From: Earliella scabrosa
Lineage: Eukaryota > Basidiomycota > Agaricomycetes > Polyporales > Polyporaceae
Direction: 5' to 3'
Assembly: GCA_022605405.1 (NCBI GenBank)
Contig: JABYQQ010000027.1
Coordinates: 248,001 to 312,000, forward strand
Length of the DNA: 64,000 nucleotides
The position numbers and the translations under genes were made by a program. Every line of letters starts with the position of its first letter. Within the stretch, counting starts at the first letter, position 1. The notes under the pieces were generated by a model. It saw only the letters and a list, made by a program, of their open reading frames with translations. It did no database searches and was not told where the DNA came from. Below, one piece after another: positions 22,280-33,526 of the stretch.

Positions 22280-23217
22280 ATGGACTGGCAGAGCACCGAC
22301 ATCGCGAACAAGTACAGGGCCGCCGAGGTCATCACCGGCCCCTTCGCGCACCATCTCGTGAAGCAATGCGAGCTCGACCGCGCGGACGGCAGCCAGAAGC
22401 TCGTCATCCTCGACAACGCGTGCGGCACAGGCGTCGTCACCTACAACATCTACAACACGCTCTCCCCCGCCGCGAAGGAGAAGCTCGAGATCGTCTGCGG
22501 CGACTTCTCTCCCGGGATGGTGAAGAGCGTGCAGGAGCGCATCGAGCTGAGCGGATGGCAGGGCGCGACGGCGAAGGTCATAGATGCGCAGGTCCGTCTC
22601 CCGTCTCTCCCCAGCAGTGTTCTTGCAGACACTGACCCATGATCATATTCGATGAGCAGAAGGCGGACTTACCGAACGACCACTTCACGCACGTCCTCAC
22701 GAGCTTCGCCCTCGTCGGCGTCCCTCGCCCCCGCGACCTCCTCTCCGAGGCGTTCCGCATCCTCCAGCCGGGCGGGACCTTGGGCATCACGATCTGGAAG
22801 TTCACCGGCTGGTTCCCCCTCGCGATCGACGCGGTCGCCTCCATCCCCGGCGCCCCTCCCCCGCCCAGCTACCAGGAGTTCTGCAACGTGTTCCTGGAGA
22901 GCCCTGGCGAGGATCGGTGGGTCGACCCCGCGTTCTTCGAGGACGAGATCCGCAAGGCCGGGTTCGAGGACGTCAAGGTCGCGCTGCACACGAACGAGAC
23001 GCGCGACGAGAGCGTGGAGAAGTACCTCGAAACGTATGCGGGCGTCACGAGCACCCTACTGGGCAACATATGGAACGAGGAGCAGAGAGCGAAGTTCATG
23101 CCGCCGTTCGGCGCGGCGGTCAAGGAGGTGATGAAAGCGAAGTTTGGCGATGGCGAGGTGGTGTTGGGGTGGGAGGCGTACTGCGTGACTGCGAAAGTTC
23201 CTTCGAGCAAGCCATGA
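22280..23217 (+). CDS. Class I SAM-dependent methyltransferase
   Basis: Two exons, 22280-22591 and 22660-23217, with a 68 nt intron, giving 289 residues. Motif I is LVILDNACGTGVVTYNIY (residues ~40-57; the GxGxG-type loop appears as ACGTG). The acidic residue after beta2 lies in EIVCGDFS. Motif post-I/IV is VIDAQKADLPNDHFTHVLTS and motif VI is RILQPGGTLGITIW. This is the UbiE/MT11-like arrangement of fungal small-molecule methyltransferases. The substrate is not predictable. The start at MDWQSTDIANKYR is chosen because the family begins there; the longer reading from 22127 would add an Arg/Ser-rich, mitochondrial-presequence-like leader and cannot be excluded. Stands alone, transcribed toward the minus-strand membrane gene at 23.5 kb. 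Confidence 0.88.
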
Positions 23218-23485
23218 TCATCGTCGTCGTTGTCGTCCTCGCCGTCGAGGGGGAGAACGAGGAGGAAGACGATATTCCTGGGACAGAGGCCCTTCACTCA
23301 TGATGGAAGAGGACGAGGAGGACACGATGTTATAAGCGCCCGGATGAGCTCGAGTTCGAGTCTCGCAATTGGCAGAAATTTGGATTCCGCATGTACTGTA
23401 CACCCGCTGCTCAACCAGCACACACATACTAAACGTTGTATCAAGATTGGACCACATCGCTTTTCTGCTCGGCCCAGAGCCTCTG

Positions 23486-24644
23486 TTACACCTCAGGACC
23501 CTCGGCAAATTTCACCGATTCAAACGACTCGGTGGTCCGACCACCTTCGAGCGACAAGGGTTTCGCCTTGGGACCAACCACGGCGCCGTCCCAGTACGTC
23601 CCGGAGCACCACAGCGTAGCCAACAGTACACCGATGATCTCCACGTAGACGCTAACCTCCAAAACATACACCCCATGGACGATGTCGTCGTCGCAGAAGA
23701 TGAGGACGAGCTGAGCGACATTGAAGATGACAGGCAGAACGAAGTTTGACACCGCTATCCAGAAGAGCGCACGGAGGCGGGCGGTGTAGGACGCTGCGAG
23801 ACATATTCAGTCGAGTCTTCGCGAGTAATCTCGACACGAAGACGCAGACTTACAGCGCTGGCCTCCTGTGTTCACGCTTCGACTTGCTCGATCTCTGTCA
23901 CTTCCAAGTGCCCCGCTGCTCCGCAGGCGGAAGAGAAACAGAGCAGAAGCGAATCTAGCAAACACGAATACATCAATCACCGTTGTCGATTTTTGAGAGG
24001 TAGGACACCTACACGTCATAGAAAAGCTGGAGAAACCACTCGACCTTGGTGTACGGCATGTTCCATACAATCTGACCGGTCACCAAAGCACTCGAGGATT
24101 GGTGGGCACTATCCACAATGATGTTGAGCGCCAGAGCGATGTTGACAAAGCGGGCGATGGTGACCACAATGAGGGTACCATATATGACGACCCATCCGGC
24201 CACCGTGAGGGTGCGAGGGGGATACACTGCAATGATTCTCACCAAGAGAATGCACTGCACGCATATCGGAATGAAGAAGTACATGCATGTCAATGCGGTG
24301 GTGAGATCGGAAGCAGGAGGCCGGCCAGAGACTGCATGAGACTGATCATACATGAGTCAATACATGTCGAGTCTCGAGACGGAATATCTGATACTTGCCT
24401 GGGTGTAGATCCCGACACCGCCATAAGCGAGCCCGAGCAAGACGGCGAGCACGTTACAAATGAATACAGGCTTCTTCCGTAGTGGCGGATTGGAGAATAG
24501 GAAAAGGGCCACTGCAATGGGAACGAGGAGTGCAGGGAAGAATGTCCAGATGACCAGCAGGTTCACGGAGGCATCGAGCTGTGCTTGAATGGCAGGCGGG
24601 AGAGTCAGGGGAAGAGGAAGTGTGGTAGAGGTCGGAATAGACAT
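23486..24644 (-). CDS. Seven-helix membrane protein, paralogue B
   Basis: Four exons: 24399-24644, 24013-24341, 23854-23954 and 23486-23793, giving ~327 residues. Intron phases 0, 2, 1 match paralogue A. The first intron (24342-24398, 57 nt) has a GC donor (CAG|GCAAGT). Helices: LLVIWTFFPALLVPIAVALF, FICNVLAVLLGLAYGGVGIY, LTCMYFFIPICVQCILLVRI, VVIYGTLIVVTIARFVNIAL; loop FASALFLFRLRSSG (paralogue A has YASALFLHKLRQG); then LFWIAVSNFVLPVIFNVAQL and YVLEVSVYVEIIGVLLATLW. A TATA-like TATATAAA (24681-24690) lies ~40 bp upstream. Function unknown; same inference as for paralogue A. Confidence 0.8.
24342..24398 (-). other. GC-AG intron in membrane paralogue B
   Basis: Donor CAG|GCAAGTAT, acceptor gatcag, length 57 nt, phase 0. 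The paralogue A intron at the same place is GT-AG (19939-19996, CAG|GTACGA). Frame and protein alignment across the junction (GIYTQ / SHAVSG) support it. Confidence 0.65.
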
Positions 24645-25869
24645 ACTGAATGGTCACGTTAGGTTGTCGCTGTGGAATTCTTTATATACCCGGGCCATAG
24701 TCGCTGACTGCACCACTCCTACATGCATCATACTAAGCGATCTTGGTCCCCGTGGCTGACATATGGTGAGGTGGGGCCAGGCTCGTGCACTCGAAACTTT
24801 GCGAAGTACACAGATGATGTCGCAGAGACAGATCTGTGTTGGTGAGAGTAAGTTTACGCTGGTAGCTGGTGGCACGTTAAGGATACTCCCATGGCACATC
24901 AAGCGGCACACCCGGACCCGAGTAGATGCAGTGAGAGCCACATGGGACTTCTCTCTTGAGCACGTCCTATCGGATTATGTTTGACTGATAGTGATATAGT
25001 TGATCATTTCGTTGTATGGTCGCAAACAGCGCTGTTTGTCTTCATCATTTCATTGCCCCGTGTCCTTGAGAGGCAATTAGCGACGTAGGTGTGGGGAACG
25101 GGAAGCGAGAGCGATGAAGTGAACACGAGTACTGCAGGAGTAGATGTCTTGTTAATCGCACACAGGGGAGCGTTTGTGTCGACGGGAGGAGAATGTGTAT
25201 AGGTGGAGGTAGTGCGTCTCTCTGGTCAACTGCGAGTGGGAGGCCGAATTCCATTCCAAGCAGCGATGTCGCACCCGGCTCGAGCGCGCCTCCCTGCTTC
25301 CTCCTCCACTGATACTGTGATACAGCCACAGCTTCGTTGAGTACCTTCAAGCTGCGCTCTCTGCGCTCACATCAGTGCCCTATGGCTCTGTGGACTTGAT
25401 CTAATCAGTACGAGTGATAGCAGAGCCACTCTGGACCTAACCTGACCTGAGAGAACGATCTTGGAGATGTTGACGCGCTTTCTCTCTTCGAGGCTGAGAT
25501 GAGGGGTTGGGAGGTGAACATGCGCTGGAAACATGCAGCGGAGATTCTTGGGCTCGGTGAAACGATTCTCACGCGCTAGGCAGTGACTCGGATTGATGCC
25601 ATGTCGAGCCCGACGACCACACACCTTAGAGCAGTGTAGACATGGAGGACGACGTCTTGGTGAGTACGACGAGCAGCCACCGCGGTCGCAGTACAGAGAG
25701 ATGAAGACATCTCCGTGCCCGCCACCGTTAGTCGCGCCTCCCACGGCTCTCGAAGCGACACTTGGAACTCACGTTACAATCTCGCGAGTGCATGCTTGGA
25801 GGTTTATAGAGTCAGAATCATCGATGTCGAGTCGTTTAGAAACATAATATGGAACATGAACAGGTCCAC
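24645..25869. other. Mostly gene-free; possible weak minus-strand gene 25045-25800
   Basis: The stretch contains the promoter of paralogue B. On the minus strand, open segments such as RFTEPKNLRCMFPAHVHLPT (near 25500) and MKVLNEAVAVSQYQWRRKQG (ending 25045) have codon use that looks coding and a CAG|GTTAGG donor near 25440, but I could not assemble one convincing gene or recognise a family. Confidence 0.25.
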
Positions 25870-26484
25870 TCATCGGCGGAACACGATCTTGGGATACCAC
25901 CACTCCTCCTGACCCATGTCCAGACGCATGATGGCCGTGATATACACGTCCTCTAGCTTCGGAAGTCCCGCTCGGAAGCGTGCCTGCTCTGAAGTGTAGG
26001 ACCGACCCTGCAGCTTTCCTTGTACCATGGTGTTGCAGACGAGCGCCTGGTAATGTGAGAGGTGTCAGCCGCAGAGATCAAGGATACATCGTACTTGAAG
26101 GGTGCTAACCTGGTGTTCGCGCAGGAGGGCATTCGCGAGCTGCATGACGACATGCCCTAGCAGTAAGGGCTTGTCCCGCTCGGGGAGTTCTAAGTAGTGC
26201 GCGAAGGTGGGGATGTCGTCGTCACCCGAGCGGAGCTGCAGAGTGTTCAGTCACCAGTGAGGACCAGGAGCTGAAGTATCACATCGCACGCGTACCTTGA
26301 CCCCATGTAGCTTGACCACCCCGTGGCTCGGTAGCCTCCTATTGACGTTCCGCCACGCATCGTCGAAGTTATCGAGGTACTTGAGACCTGTCTCTTCTGA
26401 GCGGTTGACGCAATCTTGCAGCCGCACGCCATCACGTCCAGAGGCCGAGATCCTGAACAGCACGTCGGGCTTGGAGGGAGGCAT
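25870..26484 (-). CDS. Small conserved-looking unknown protein (163 aa)
   Basis: Three exons: 26296-26484, 26110-26235 and 25870-26046, with introns of 60 and 63 nt and all junctions phase 0, giving 163 residues. It starts MPPSKPDVLFRISASGRDGV. The middle is LRSGDDDIPTFAHYLELPER; the end is EEWWYPKIVFRR. No signal peptide or membrane helix. No catalytic motif recognised. A TATA-like TTTAAA box ~40 bp upstream (near 26525) and consistent splice sites support a real gene. Function unknown. Confidence 0.7.
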
Positions 26485-27377
26485 GGTGAGTCGTAATGGA
26501 GGAGGAGAACCACAGTTGCACATTTAAATACTGCACGTTGTCGACGCTTTGTCCAAGCGCGAGTGGCGAGGCGGGAAGCGCGTCTGCACGAGTACAAAGA
26601 CATCACACAAAGCGTGCAGATGGTTTGTGCCGCATGGTCGACCGAGATGCACTGCGATGACATACTTACCTTCGACACTGGCCGCTCTCTGAGCCGACAA
26701 CCTCCCGCTTCGTCACCCCGTGGCCTGAGTTGGAGTCACCGGATTGGACCGTCAGCGGCTGCGGCGCCGCCAGGATCACAGTACATCATGGAGTGAAGTC
26801 CTGCGGGCCAGAGATACGAGTATGAAGTTCTTGAAGCCGAGGCATATGCACGGCGTGAAACGTCGACTCGAGAGCCAGTCGAAGGATGCTAGCTGGCTAG
26901 ACCCGCTCGTAGGGACCTCGAGAAGATCGTATCGAGTAGTGCATGCTGGTGAGATTCCTCCTCGGCCGTCCGCCTTCAATGAGGGTGTGCAAGGCACGGA
27001 TATGCTGCTGTCCGATTATCCGAGTCCGAGTCGACGAGGGCTTCAAGTTGACTCTGACTCTGACGGCCAGACCAAGTGTCGCGACGCTGCGGAGGTCCCA
27101 AGTCTACAAGTGAGTCGGTCTGGCGTAGTCCACAATGATAGCAAGTTTGACAGAACAGAGGCATTCCAGTAAGAGTAAGTATATTAGTCTTCTAGGACAA
27201 GAGGGATACTGCTGTTGACTGATGTTTACGGTCTTGCCTTCTTGGGAACTCAACGCCCTCTTCGGCGTCTATTCCCGCTCTTTCTCGTACTTTCCTCGTC
27301 ACGGCTTGACGCAATGGAGGTAGCATTCTGGACAAGTCCAGCTTTCCCCGAGGAGGCTCTAGCGTCCAACTCACAGG
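26485..27377. other. Gene-free stretch upstream of Hsp20 copy 2
   Basis: About 0.9 kb. No supported gene. The right part is the Hsp20 copy 2 promoter, with an imperfect TTCnnGAC-type heat-shock-element-like string around 27326-27347. Confidence 0.35.
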
Positions 27378-27387
27378 GGATAAAAGG
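27378..27387 (+). promoter_or_regulatory. TATA-like box of Hsp20 copy 2
   Basis: GGATAAAAGG, ~105 bp upstream of the ATG at 27491, matching the same box in the other Hsp20 copy. The 5' leader CAACTCACATCGAATACCC just before the gene is also shared. Confidence 0.55.
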
Positions 27388-27490
27388 ACTTGCGTCTGCC
27401 GTAGAGCCGCACCAGAACTCACAACTCACAACTCACATCGAATACCCTCCCTGAACTTCACGCTCTACCACTACACTCGCCATCTCAACG

Positions 27491-28062
27491 ATGTCGCTTG
27501 TCAACCTCTTCAACGACTCCTTCTTCTCCGAGTTTGACCGCATGTTCGACGAGGCCTTCGACCGCCACACCAAGGGCGGTTCGCAGGTCCAGCGCCAGTC
27601 CACCAACAACGCGCCTCGTGTCCTGCGCCCGAGGTAAGTCGGCGCATCGCTTCCCCAATCGACGAAGGTGCTGATAGCGCTCCGACAGAGTTGACGTCCA
27701 CGAGGACAAGGAGAAGAACCTCGTGACCGCGACCTTCGAGCTCCCTGGCATCAACAAGCAGGACGTCAACATCGACATGCGCAACAACATCCTGACCGTC
27801 TCGGGCGAGTCCAAGTTCGAGTCCGACCGGGACGAGAACGGGTACGTTGTGCGGGAGCGACGTTTCGGTCGATTCTCGCGCTCGTTGCCTGTCCCTGACG
27901 GTATCAAGGTATGTGGTCTTCGTTCAGGCTGACTTGTCGACGACGCTGACGGTGAGCGTGCAGCCTGAGGAGATCAGGGCGTCGATGGAGAACGGCGTTC
28001 TGACCGTGACGTACCCGCGGCAGACGCCTCAGCAGCTCCCGCAGAAGATCACTATTGCTTGA
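27491..28062 (+). CDS. Small heat-shock protein (Hsp20/alpha-crystallin), copy 2
   Basis: Three exons: 27491-27633, 27689-27908 and 27964-28062, giving 153 residues. Exon lengths are identical to copy 1 (143/220/99), with introns of 55 nt each. The protein differs from copy 1 at only a handful of positions: FDRHTKGGSQ for FDRHTHGGSQ, NNILTV for NNVLTV, DENGY for DEKGY, SRSLPVPDGI for SRLLPVPEGI, PEEIRAS for PEEVKAS, KITIA for KISIA. Introns and 3' flanks are diverged, while the TATA box and part of the leader are shared. Role: ATP-independent holdase. The heat-shock elements of copy 1 are not well conserved here, so the two copies may be regulated differently. Confidence 0.93.
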
Positions 28063-28222
28063 AGGAGCGGAGAATCGGTTGTCGCTATCGCCTCGTATCC
28101 CTAGCTGTCTCTCGCTATCCGACCCCTGCTTTCATTCGCATCACCATCTTACCATCTAATGTATCAATAGCCGCAACATAAATCAACTTTGTTCCCTCCA
28201 TGCCAGAGTCTCGCGTCCTCTA

Positions 28223-29895
28223 CTACACCATTTCCTGCGCGTCTCCTTCCCTGTCAGCTGGCAGTTGAAGCTGAGGTATTGCAGATGTCTCGTCACCAGA
28301 GACGGACGGCGATGAGGTGAAGCAGATGTTCCCAGTGTTATTTGTCCCCTCGGAGTTCTCGAATGAGTGGTTGCCGTCAAGGTCGTGGACCGAGAACGCT
28401 CCGAGGGCGAGCAGATAGCGCGAGATCAGGATGCTGACCAGTCTGACAAAATGACCTCGATGAGAACGAAGTATGTGACGGATCAATGGTATGGGGACAT
28501 ACGCGTCCCGAAAGTTCAATATGCATTGGCCGACATTCATTGCGAAATCTGATCCCTACCAACGTTCAGGTGAGAACCTGTGCACGAGTAGTACAGGGGG
28601 ATCACAAACCGTGAGATTGAGGGCGAGCGTCACCACGTTGAGGACAACCGGGACTCTTGCAGAAACGATGAGCATGACGTAATGATTGTTTGACACGGAC
28701 GATGGAGCTCACCCGAAGCAAGGTATACCTGCAATGAGGCAATGAGACGACACACATCAGGATCTTGGACGGAGTACTCGCCGTTATTCCGTACAACCTC
28801 GGCAATGGTCCCTCTTGCTCCGTACGCAAGGCTCGTCGGGCGTTTGGCGCCGATGGAGGGCCGAGGCAGATAGAGCGTTCGTTTCAACGTCCAGAACAGG
28901 ACGAGGGATTCACCTAGTAGCACACCGCCCCTCGAGGCCCACAGCACTGGCAGAGCAACTCGTCAGCCCTGCGTCATTTTGAACTTGAGCTGGAAACTAA
29001 CTGAGCGACGTGAGAGCGAGTCATATAGTGAGATCAGCATCGAGGCTCACCGTGAATACAGCACGCTATCGTCGTTGTAGATGCGGGTGCAGCCAGAAGG
29101 ATACGGATAATTAACAAACTGCATGCTCGAGTACGTATACTGCAGGGCGTGCAGCATGAGCGTGTTGTGTCGACTTGAACGTGATTGCTGCTCACCACGT
29201 CTGGCAGGATATAAGATGCATTGAGGACGACCACGAGAGCCGCCAGGGCCACATTTCCCTCTGAGAGGGCGTGTATCCGAATTCCTGAGAACACTGAATT
29301 CATGTCAGCAGAACTCTCATCGGAAGCAGACCAGAGCCGACGTACAGGCCCATGCTATGTAGGGCAGCAGAGTGAATACTTCTTCGATTATACCCACGAT
29401 CGGACACCTATGTCCATCGTCGCAGGGCAATATGAGCAGCTGTTGTACGGGCTGGGTTTTCTCAACGTACGTCTGTACCCTCAGCGTCAGTACGCAACAT
29501 TTCAGCGCCGTGTAGGAGCAATGAAGGGACGCACGCGATCGGTCACAGGGAAGAGCAGTACGGCGGCCGTTGCATACGCGCCAATCTCGCCATAGCGATT
29601 GATTACGTGGAGGAAGCTTCCAAGATTAGGCCTGCGACGCCAAACGACTTGGATTTCTGTCTCCAGCGTGATGGTAATGTCGTATAGAAGCAGCGCTGGA
29701 GATAGGTTAGCGTACAAGGAGAGCCACGGTACGCGGAGTAGTACATACCAAGACTGGAAAAAAGCGTATACTTGTATGACATGCTGAGACCGACGGATGA
29801 TACAGTCAGTAATGGTCTGAGCGGGCACGGTATAGAAGAGGAGCTTACTCCAGATCAAGACGGCTCACTAGATCCTGGTAGTCATCAGAGACCAT
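28223..29895 (-). CDS. DUF6533 membrane protein, copy 6
   Basis: Separate from the five-gene array but with the same architecture. Exon 1 29849-29895 (MVSDDYQDLVSRLDL); a 35 nt exon 2 encoding MSYKYTLFSSLG; exon 3 with ALLLYDITITLETEIQVVWR and FPVTDR, ending at 29535; a 2-nt exon at 29471-29472; CPIVGIIEEVFTLLPYIAWA (exon ending 29407); an exon with FSGIRIHALSEGNVALAALV and NASYILPDV; a helix exon LWASRGGVLLGESLVLFW near 28930; final exon SILISRYLLALGAFS plus a polar tail, stop at 28223. It converges with Hsp20 copy 2 (161 bp between stops). Exons near 28700-28850 are not fully resolved. Function unknown. Confidence 0.7.
29471..29472 (-). other. Inferred 2-nt micro-exon (AC) of DUF6533 copy 6
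   Basis: Minus strand reads ...ggtacag|AC|gtacgttg.... Flanking introns are 29473-29534 (62 nt) and 29408-29470 (63 nt). It completes ACG (Thr) before CPIVGIIE. Confidence 0.55.
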
Positions 29896-32383
29896 CGCGA
29901 CAAGCCTTGCGTGCGGATCGAGTTTGAGAGGAAGTTTTGAGGGGCCAGAGGAGGCAAGCACTGACGACTGGCCCAAGGGGTTCGAGTCTTATGGGTCTGA
30001 AATGAACTACCGTGAACTTTCCGCTGGACCGGACTTGAACAAATCTCCCTGACGCGCTCATGCGGCATGGATGCCATGATCAACTCTGGCCGCAAGAAGG
30101 AATGGAAGCTCGGTGAAGAGCCCGAAGATAGCGCGGCGCGCCGACAATAGCATACGCTTTTGTCTCGCTGCAGGTTTGTCTCTTCACGAGCACGACAAGC
30201 CTGACAACCTGACGGATTTGTGAGGGAAGTGCGACTCCTCCACAGGATCACTGAGGGCCCACGGTGGCAATCGGTGGTGCATGTATCCGGGTATTGTCGT
30301 CCAGCGTAGTGATACTGAGATGATAACGTACTTCTGAGATTCGAACAGTGATTCGGAGAGCGGCTACAGTATCCAAGGTACTGCTATGTGAGTAGTGGTG
30401 AGACGATCAGTGAGTCATGACACCGTCGGCGAACGGACTGCCGCGGTATAGAACGAGTTGTACCTACACATACACCATGTTGCAGGCTAAGACAGTCCGC
30501 TTCTAGTAGATTAGGTTAGAAGGTTAGAAAAAGATAACTTGGAGGTGGAACCCCAACTTACGGCAGCTGGAAGGCTCGGGCCCGCCGCCCGAGGTTGACT
30601 TCAACAAATACAGACACCCCAGGCCGGCGTATGAGTCACGGAGTTGCTCTCGTCACTATCTGGGCGTCATCAGAGTACGCACATAATAATGACTTAGAGT
30701 GCTGAGTGAGCTACAGTGTCTTGCCATGGAAGCACTGCTGATTGAAGTTGGATTGAAGGAAGAGGGACGAAGGCAGTGCTACTTACTTATTTGCTCGAGC
30801 CAAACCTGGCCACACAGAACCAAAGTGGCTTGAAATAAGCGCCAACCGGAAGTTGTCTTTCCTCGTCCTGCGCTTTGCGGAAATCTGCAGTTGATCGTGC
30901 AGGATGAAAGGCCACTGGCTCTATCTTCATATGATTGATCTTCCCATCGCCGTCGGCCTCCTACTAAGTACTAACAGTTTAAGACTTTAAGTAGTAGCAG
31001 GCGAGTCCTCCTACTAGCCTCCGGCCTCAGGCTCCGATATAGTGAGTCTTCAGAGTCATGGCATGTCCCACATACCGATGACGGTTACAGCATCTGCGTC
31101 TACTACTACCACGGAAGTCTAGACTATGAGCATGGGTGGCGGCAGCCACTAGTCTCATACTCTTCCTGCTCCACCGTGAGTTTTATTCCGGTCCGATGCA
31201 CGTCGGGGGCACACTACGTGCAGTGCTTGTGAGAGTACGGAAATCACCACATGGACTGAGGTTGCACATTCTTCATCCATGTTGCCGTTGCCCGATCGGA
31301 GCTCGCGCGTAGCGTCAATCATTTGTGCTCCATTAGGTCGTCTTCTCGCACGTATCGTTCGATGGCTAACGCTTTGCGGTAGATGTTCAAGTTGCGGAAC
31401 TGGTATGACATTGACAGTCCATATATTGTTGTACGGTAATGGCCCGTCACGAGGAAGGCTGCGAAAATCCGACCGCCGCAACCTGTGAATAGTGCCTCGA
31501 CCACCTGCGACTCAAGTAGTGGCCCACCTACGGAGGCTCGCACAGACGGAAGCGACACTGGGAGCAACAAGTAAGGGGCTAAATGTTGGTGTCCCGGCTC
31601 CACGGGCCATTGGCGACTGTGGCAGCACCACGTCCGCGCGGCACTCCTCATCCTCTACTTCGCCGGGGGTTACTTGGTTGTGCTTCTTGCTGTGCATTTC
31701 AATGGTAAGCACCCGACATTACCTCATTGCTGCGCTTTTTACCAGCTGACGTCTTCGAGCCTTCAGGGTACACGATCACCTGCTAGCCTCCTCATGTCTC
31801 TACTGATCATTAGCGGTTGAGACTCGAGATGGAAGGTGTGGAAAAGCAAATAACCCCTCGCCGTGTTTACGTATGGTCGTATCCTGACTGTATCCTTAGC
31901 CACGATCGTCGCAATTGCGATCCATAATATGCAAAGAACGGGTGGCGAGAAAGACGGGTTTGGAGTCGACCAGAGGAAGAGCAGTCACGCTTGGCAATGC
32001 TCTGAAACGCATTCGACGCCCTTTGACCGACATGTGACACAAGTTGCCTTGTCCGACGCCCGTTCTCCCGTTGGAAATCCTATACGCCTGCCGTTCCACA
32101 GGCAGACATTAATCGACGACGCTGTGCCGCGATACCGATGCGACGCCCCTGTTCCACGACCTGTGTCACCATTGCTAATTGAGGGTAAGATTCAACCATA
32201 GGTGTTGCTTACTCCGGGACTCCAATGAGCGTTAACTTTCCCATACACCCCAAGCAGAACCCTGGCGTTTCACGATCCTACCGACAGCCATTGCTTAAAA
32301 GCCGTTGTTCGTGACCGGAACGGTAGTTCCAGCCCAACCTCGACTCCTCCAGCTCGGCCATCCAGCACTCAAGCTCAGCCAAC
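29896..32383. other. 2.5 kb gene-free stretch
   Basis: Open frames are short and unsupported on both strands. A small CTCCTACTA / TAGTAGCAGG inverted motif sits near 30960-31015. I see no transposon ends, tRNA or recognisable gene. It could be decayed repeat sequence. Confidence 0.4.
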
Positions 32384-32440
32384 ATAGCCCGTCTTTTCAT
32401 CGGTCTCATTACGTCCGTGCTACTCCTCCCCGCACTTGCG

Positions 32441-33192
32441 ATGGCAGAAGCGAACCAGACTAGTAAGCATGAGTCACGGTCAACGCATACACGCATGCAG
32501 AGGCTGACCGCGCCCGCACCCTCGCAGCCCCGACGAAGTTCGGCATCCTCCTCTTTCCCGGCTTCGAGCCGCTCGACGTCTTCGGCCCCGCCGAGGTCTT
32601 CCAGACGCTCTCGCGCTCGACGCACCTCGACCTCTACCTGATCTCCAACGTCCACGGCACCTCAGACCTCGCGCCCGTCAGCACCGCGCCCATCGACCCC
32701 TCACTGAACCCACACAACTCGACCTTCTTCCAGGCCGTGCAACCCACGCACACGCTTGACACCGTCCCCGCCGACCTCGAGGTGCTCCTCATCCCCGGCG
32801 GGTTCGGCACGCACGCGCCCGTGGAGCGGTTCGGGCCGACGATCGACTTTGTGCGGGAGACGTACCCGCGCCTGCACTCGCTCATCACTGTGTGCACGGG
32901 CGCGAGCATCGCGGCGCGCGCGGGCGTGCTCGATGGGAAGCGGGCAACGGGGAACAAGAAGGATTGGGACTTCGTCACGTCGACGGGCCCGAACGTGAAC
33001 TGGGACAAGGGCCCCCGCTGGATCGTCGACGGCAATGTGTGGACGTCCGGCGGGGTGAGCGCGGGCACCGATGCGGCGCTGGGATGGGTCGCGACGCAGT
33101 ATGGGGAGGACATCGCGCGGCGCACGGCGAACGACATCGAGTATGAGTGGAGAAACGACCCGAACTGGGACGTGTTCGCGTACGTCTGGTGA
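32441..33192 (+). CDS. DJ-1/PfpI family protein (glutamine-amidotransferase-like fold)
   Basis: Two exons, 32441-32462 and 32528-33192 (65 nt intron), giving 228 residues from MAEANQT. Landmarks: FGILLFPGFEPLDVFGPAEV at the N-terminus, LLIPGGFG, and the nucleophile elbow LITVCTGASIAARAGVLDGK with the catalytic Cys. Then follow TSTGPNVNWDKGPRWIVDGN and the helix WTSGGVSAGTDAALGWVA. This is the DJ-1/PfpI branch close to isonitrile hydratase and ThiJ-like fungal proteins; the exact reaction is unknown. Upstream in the same frame, ARLFIGLITSVLLLPALAMA reads as a classic signal peptide, but its first codon is ATA (32384-32386), so as written the protein would start after the signal. A truncated copy lies at 59.5 kb. 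Confidence 0.8.
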
Positions 33193-33526
33193 ACGGGATC
33201 TGCGGCTCTCCACGTCGGCGTAGAAGTTGGTACACACAAGGACAGATGTGGTGATGTCAGCGCTACGGACTTTGACATGGTACAAGTCACAACTAATCCT
33301 CAGGCTCTCCGAGTTCACTTTTGAGTCGACGACTTTCGGACTCTGAGGAAGTGCGAGAAAACGAACGGAGCAGTGACACCCAGAAAATAACGGTAGTGGT
33401 TATGCACCTCAGAGTCTACGCTGAGAGCGATAAAGTCACCACCGTTGGTCGTCATTCGGCCGGATGAGTCTAGCGCAGCAGGAGGGTACGTCTGCGACAC
33501 GGCGATAGACAGTACGATTCCAACGA

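Noticed and set aside
17444..28062. The whole 17-28 kb block as one large inverted repeat or composite transposon bounded by the Hsp20 genes
   Set aside because: Homology stops at the gene and its near promoter; flanks, introns and internal genes are not mirrored.
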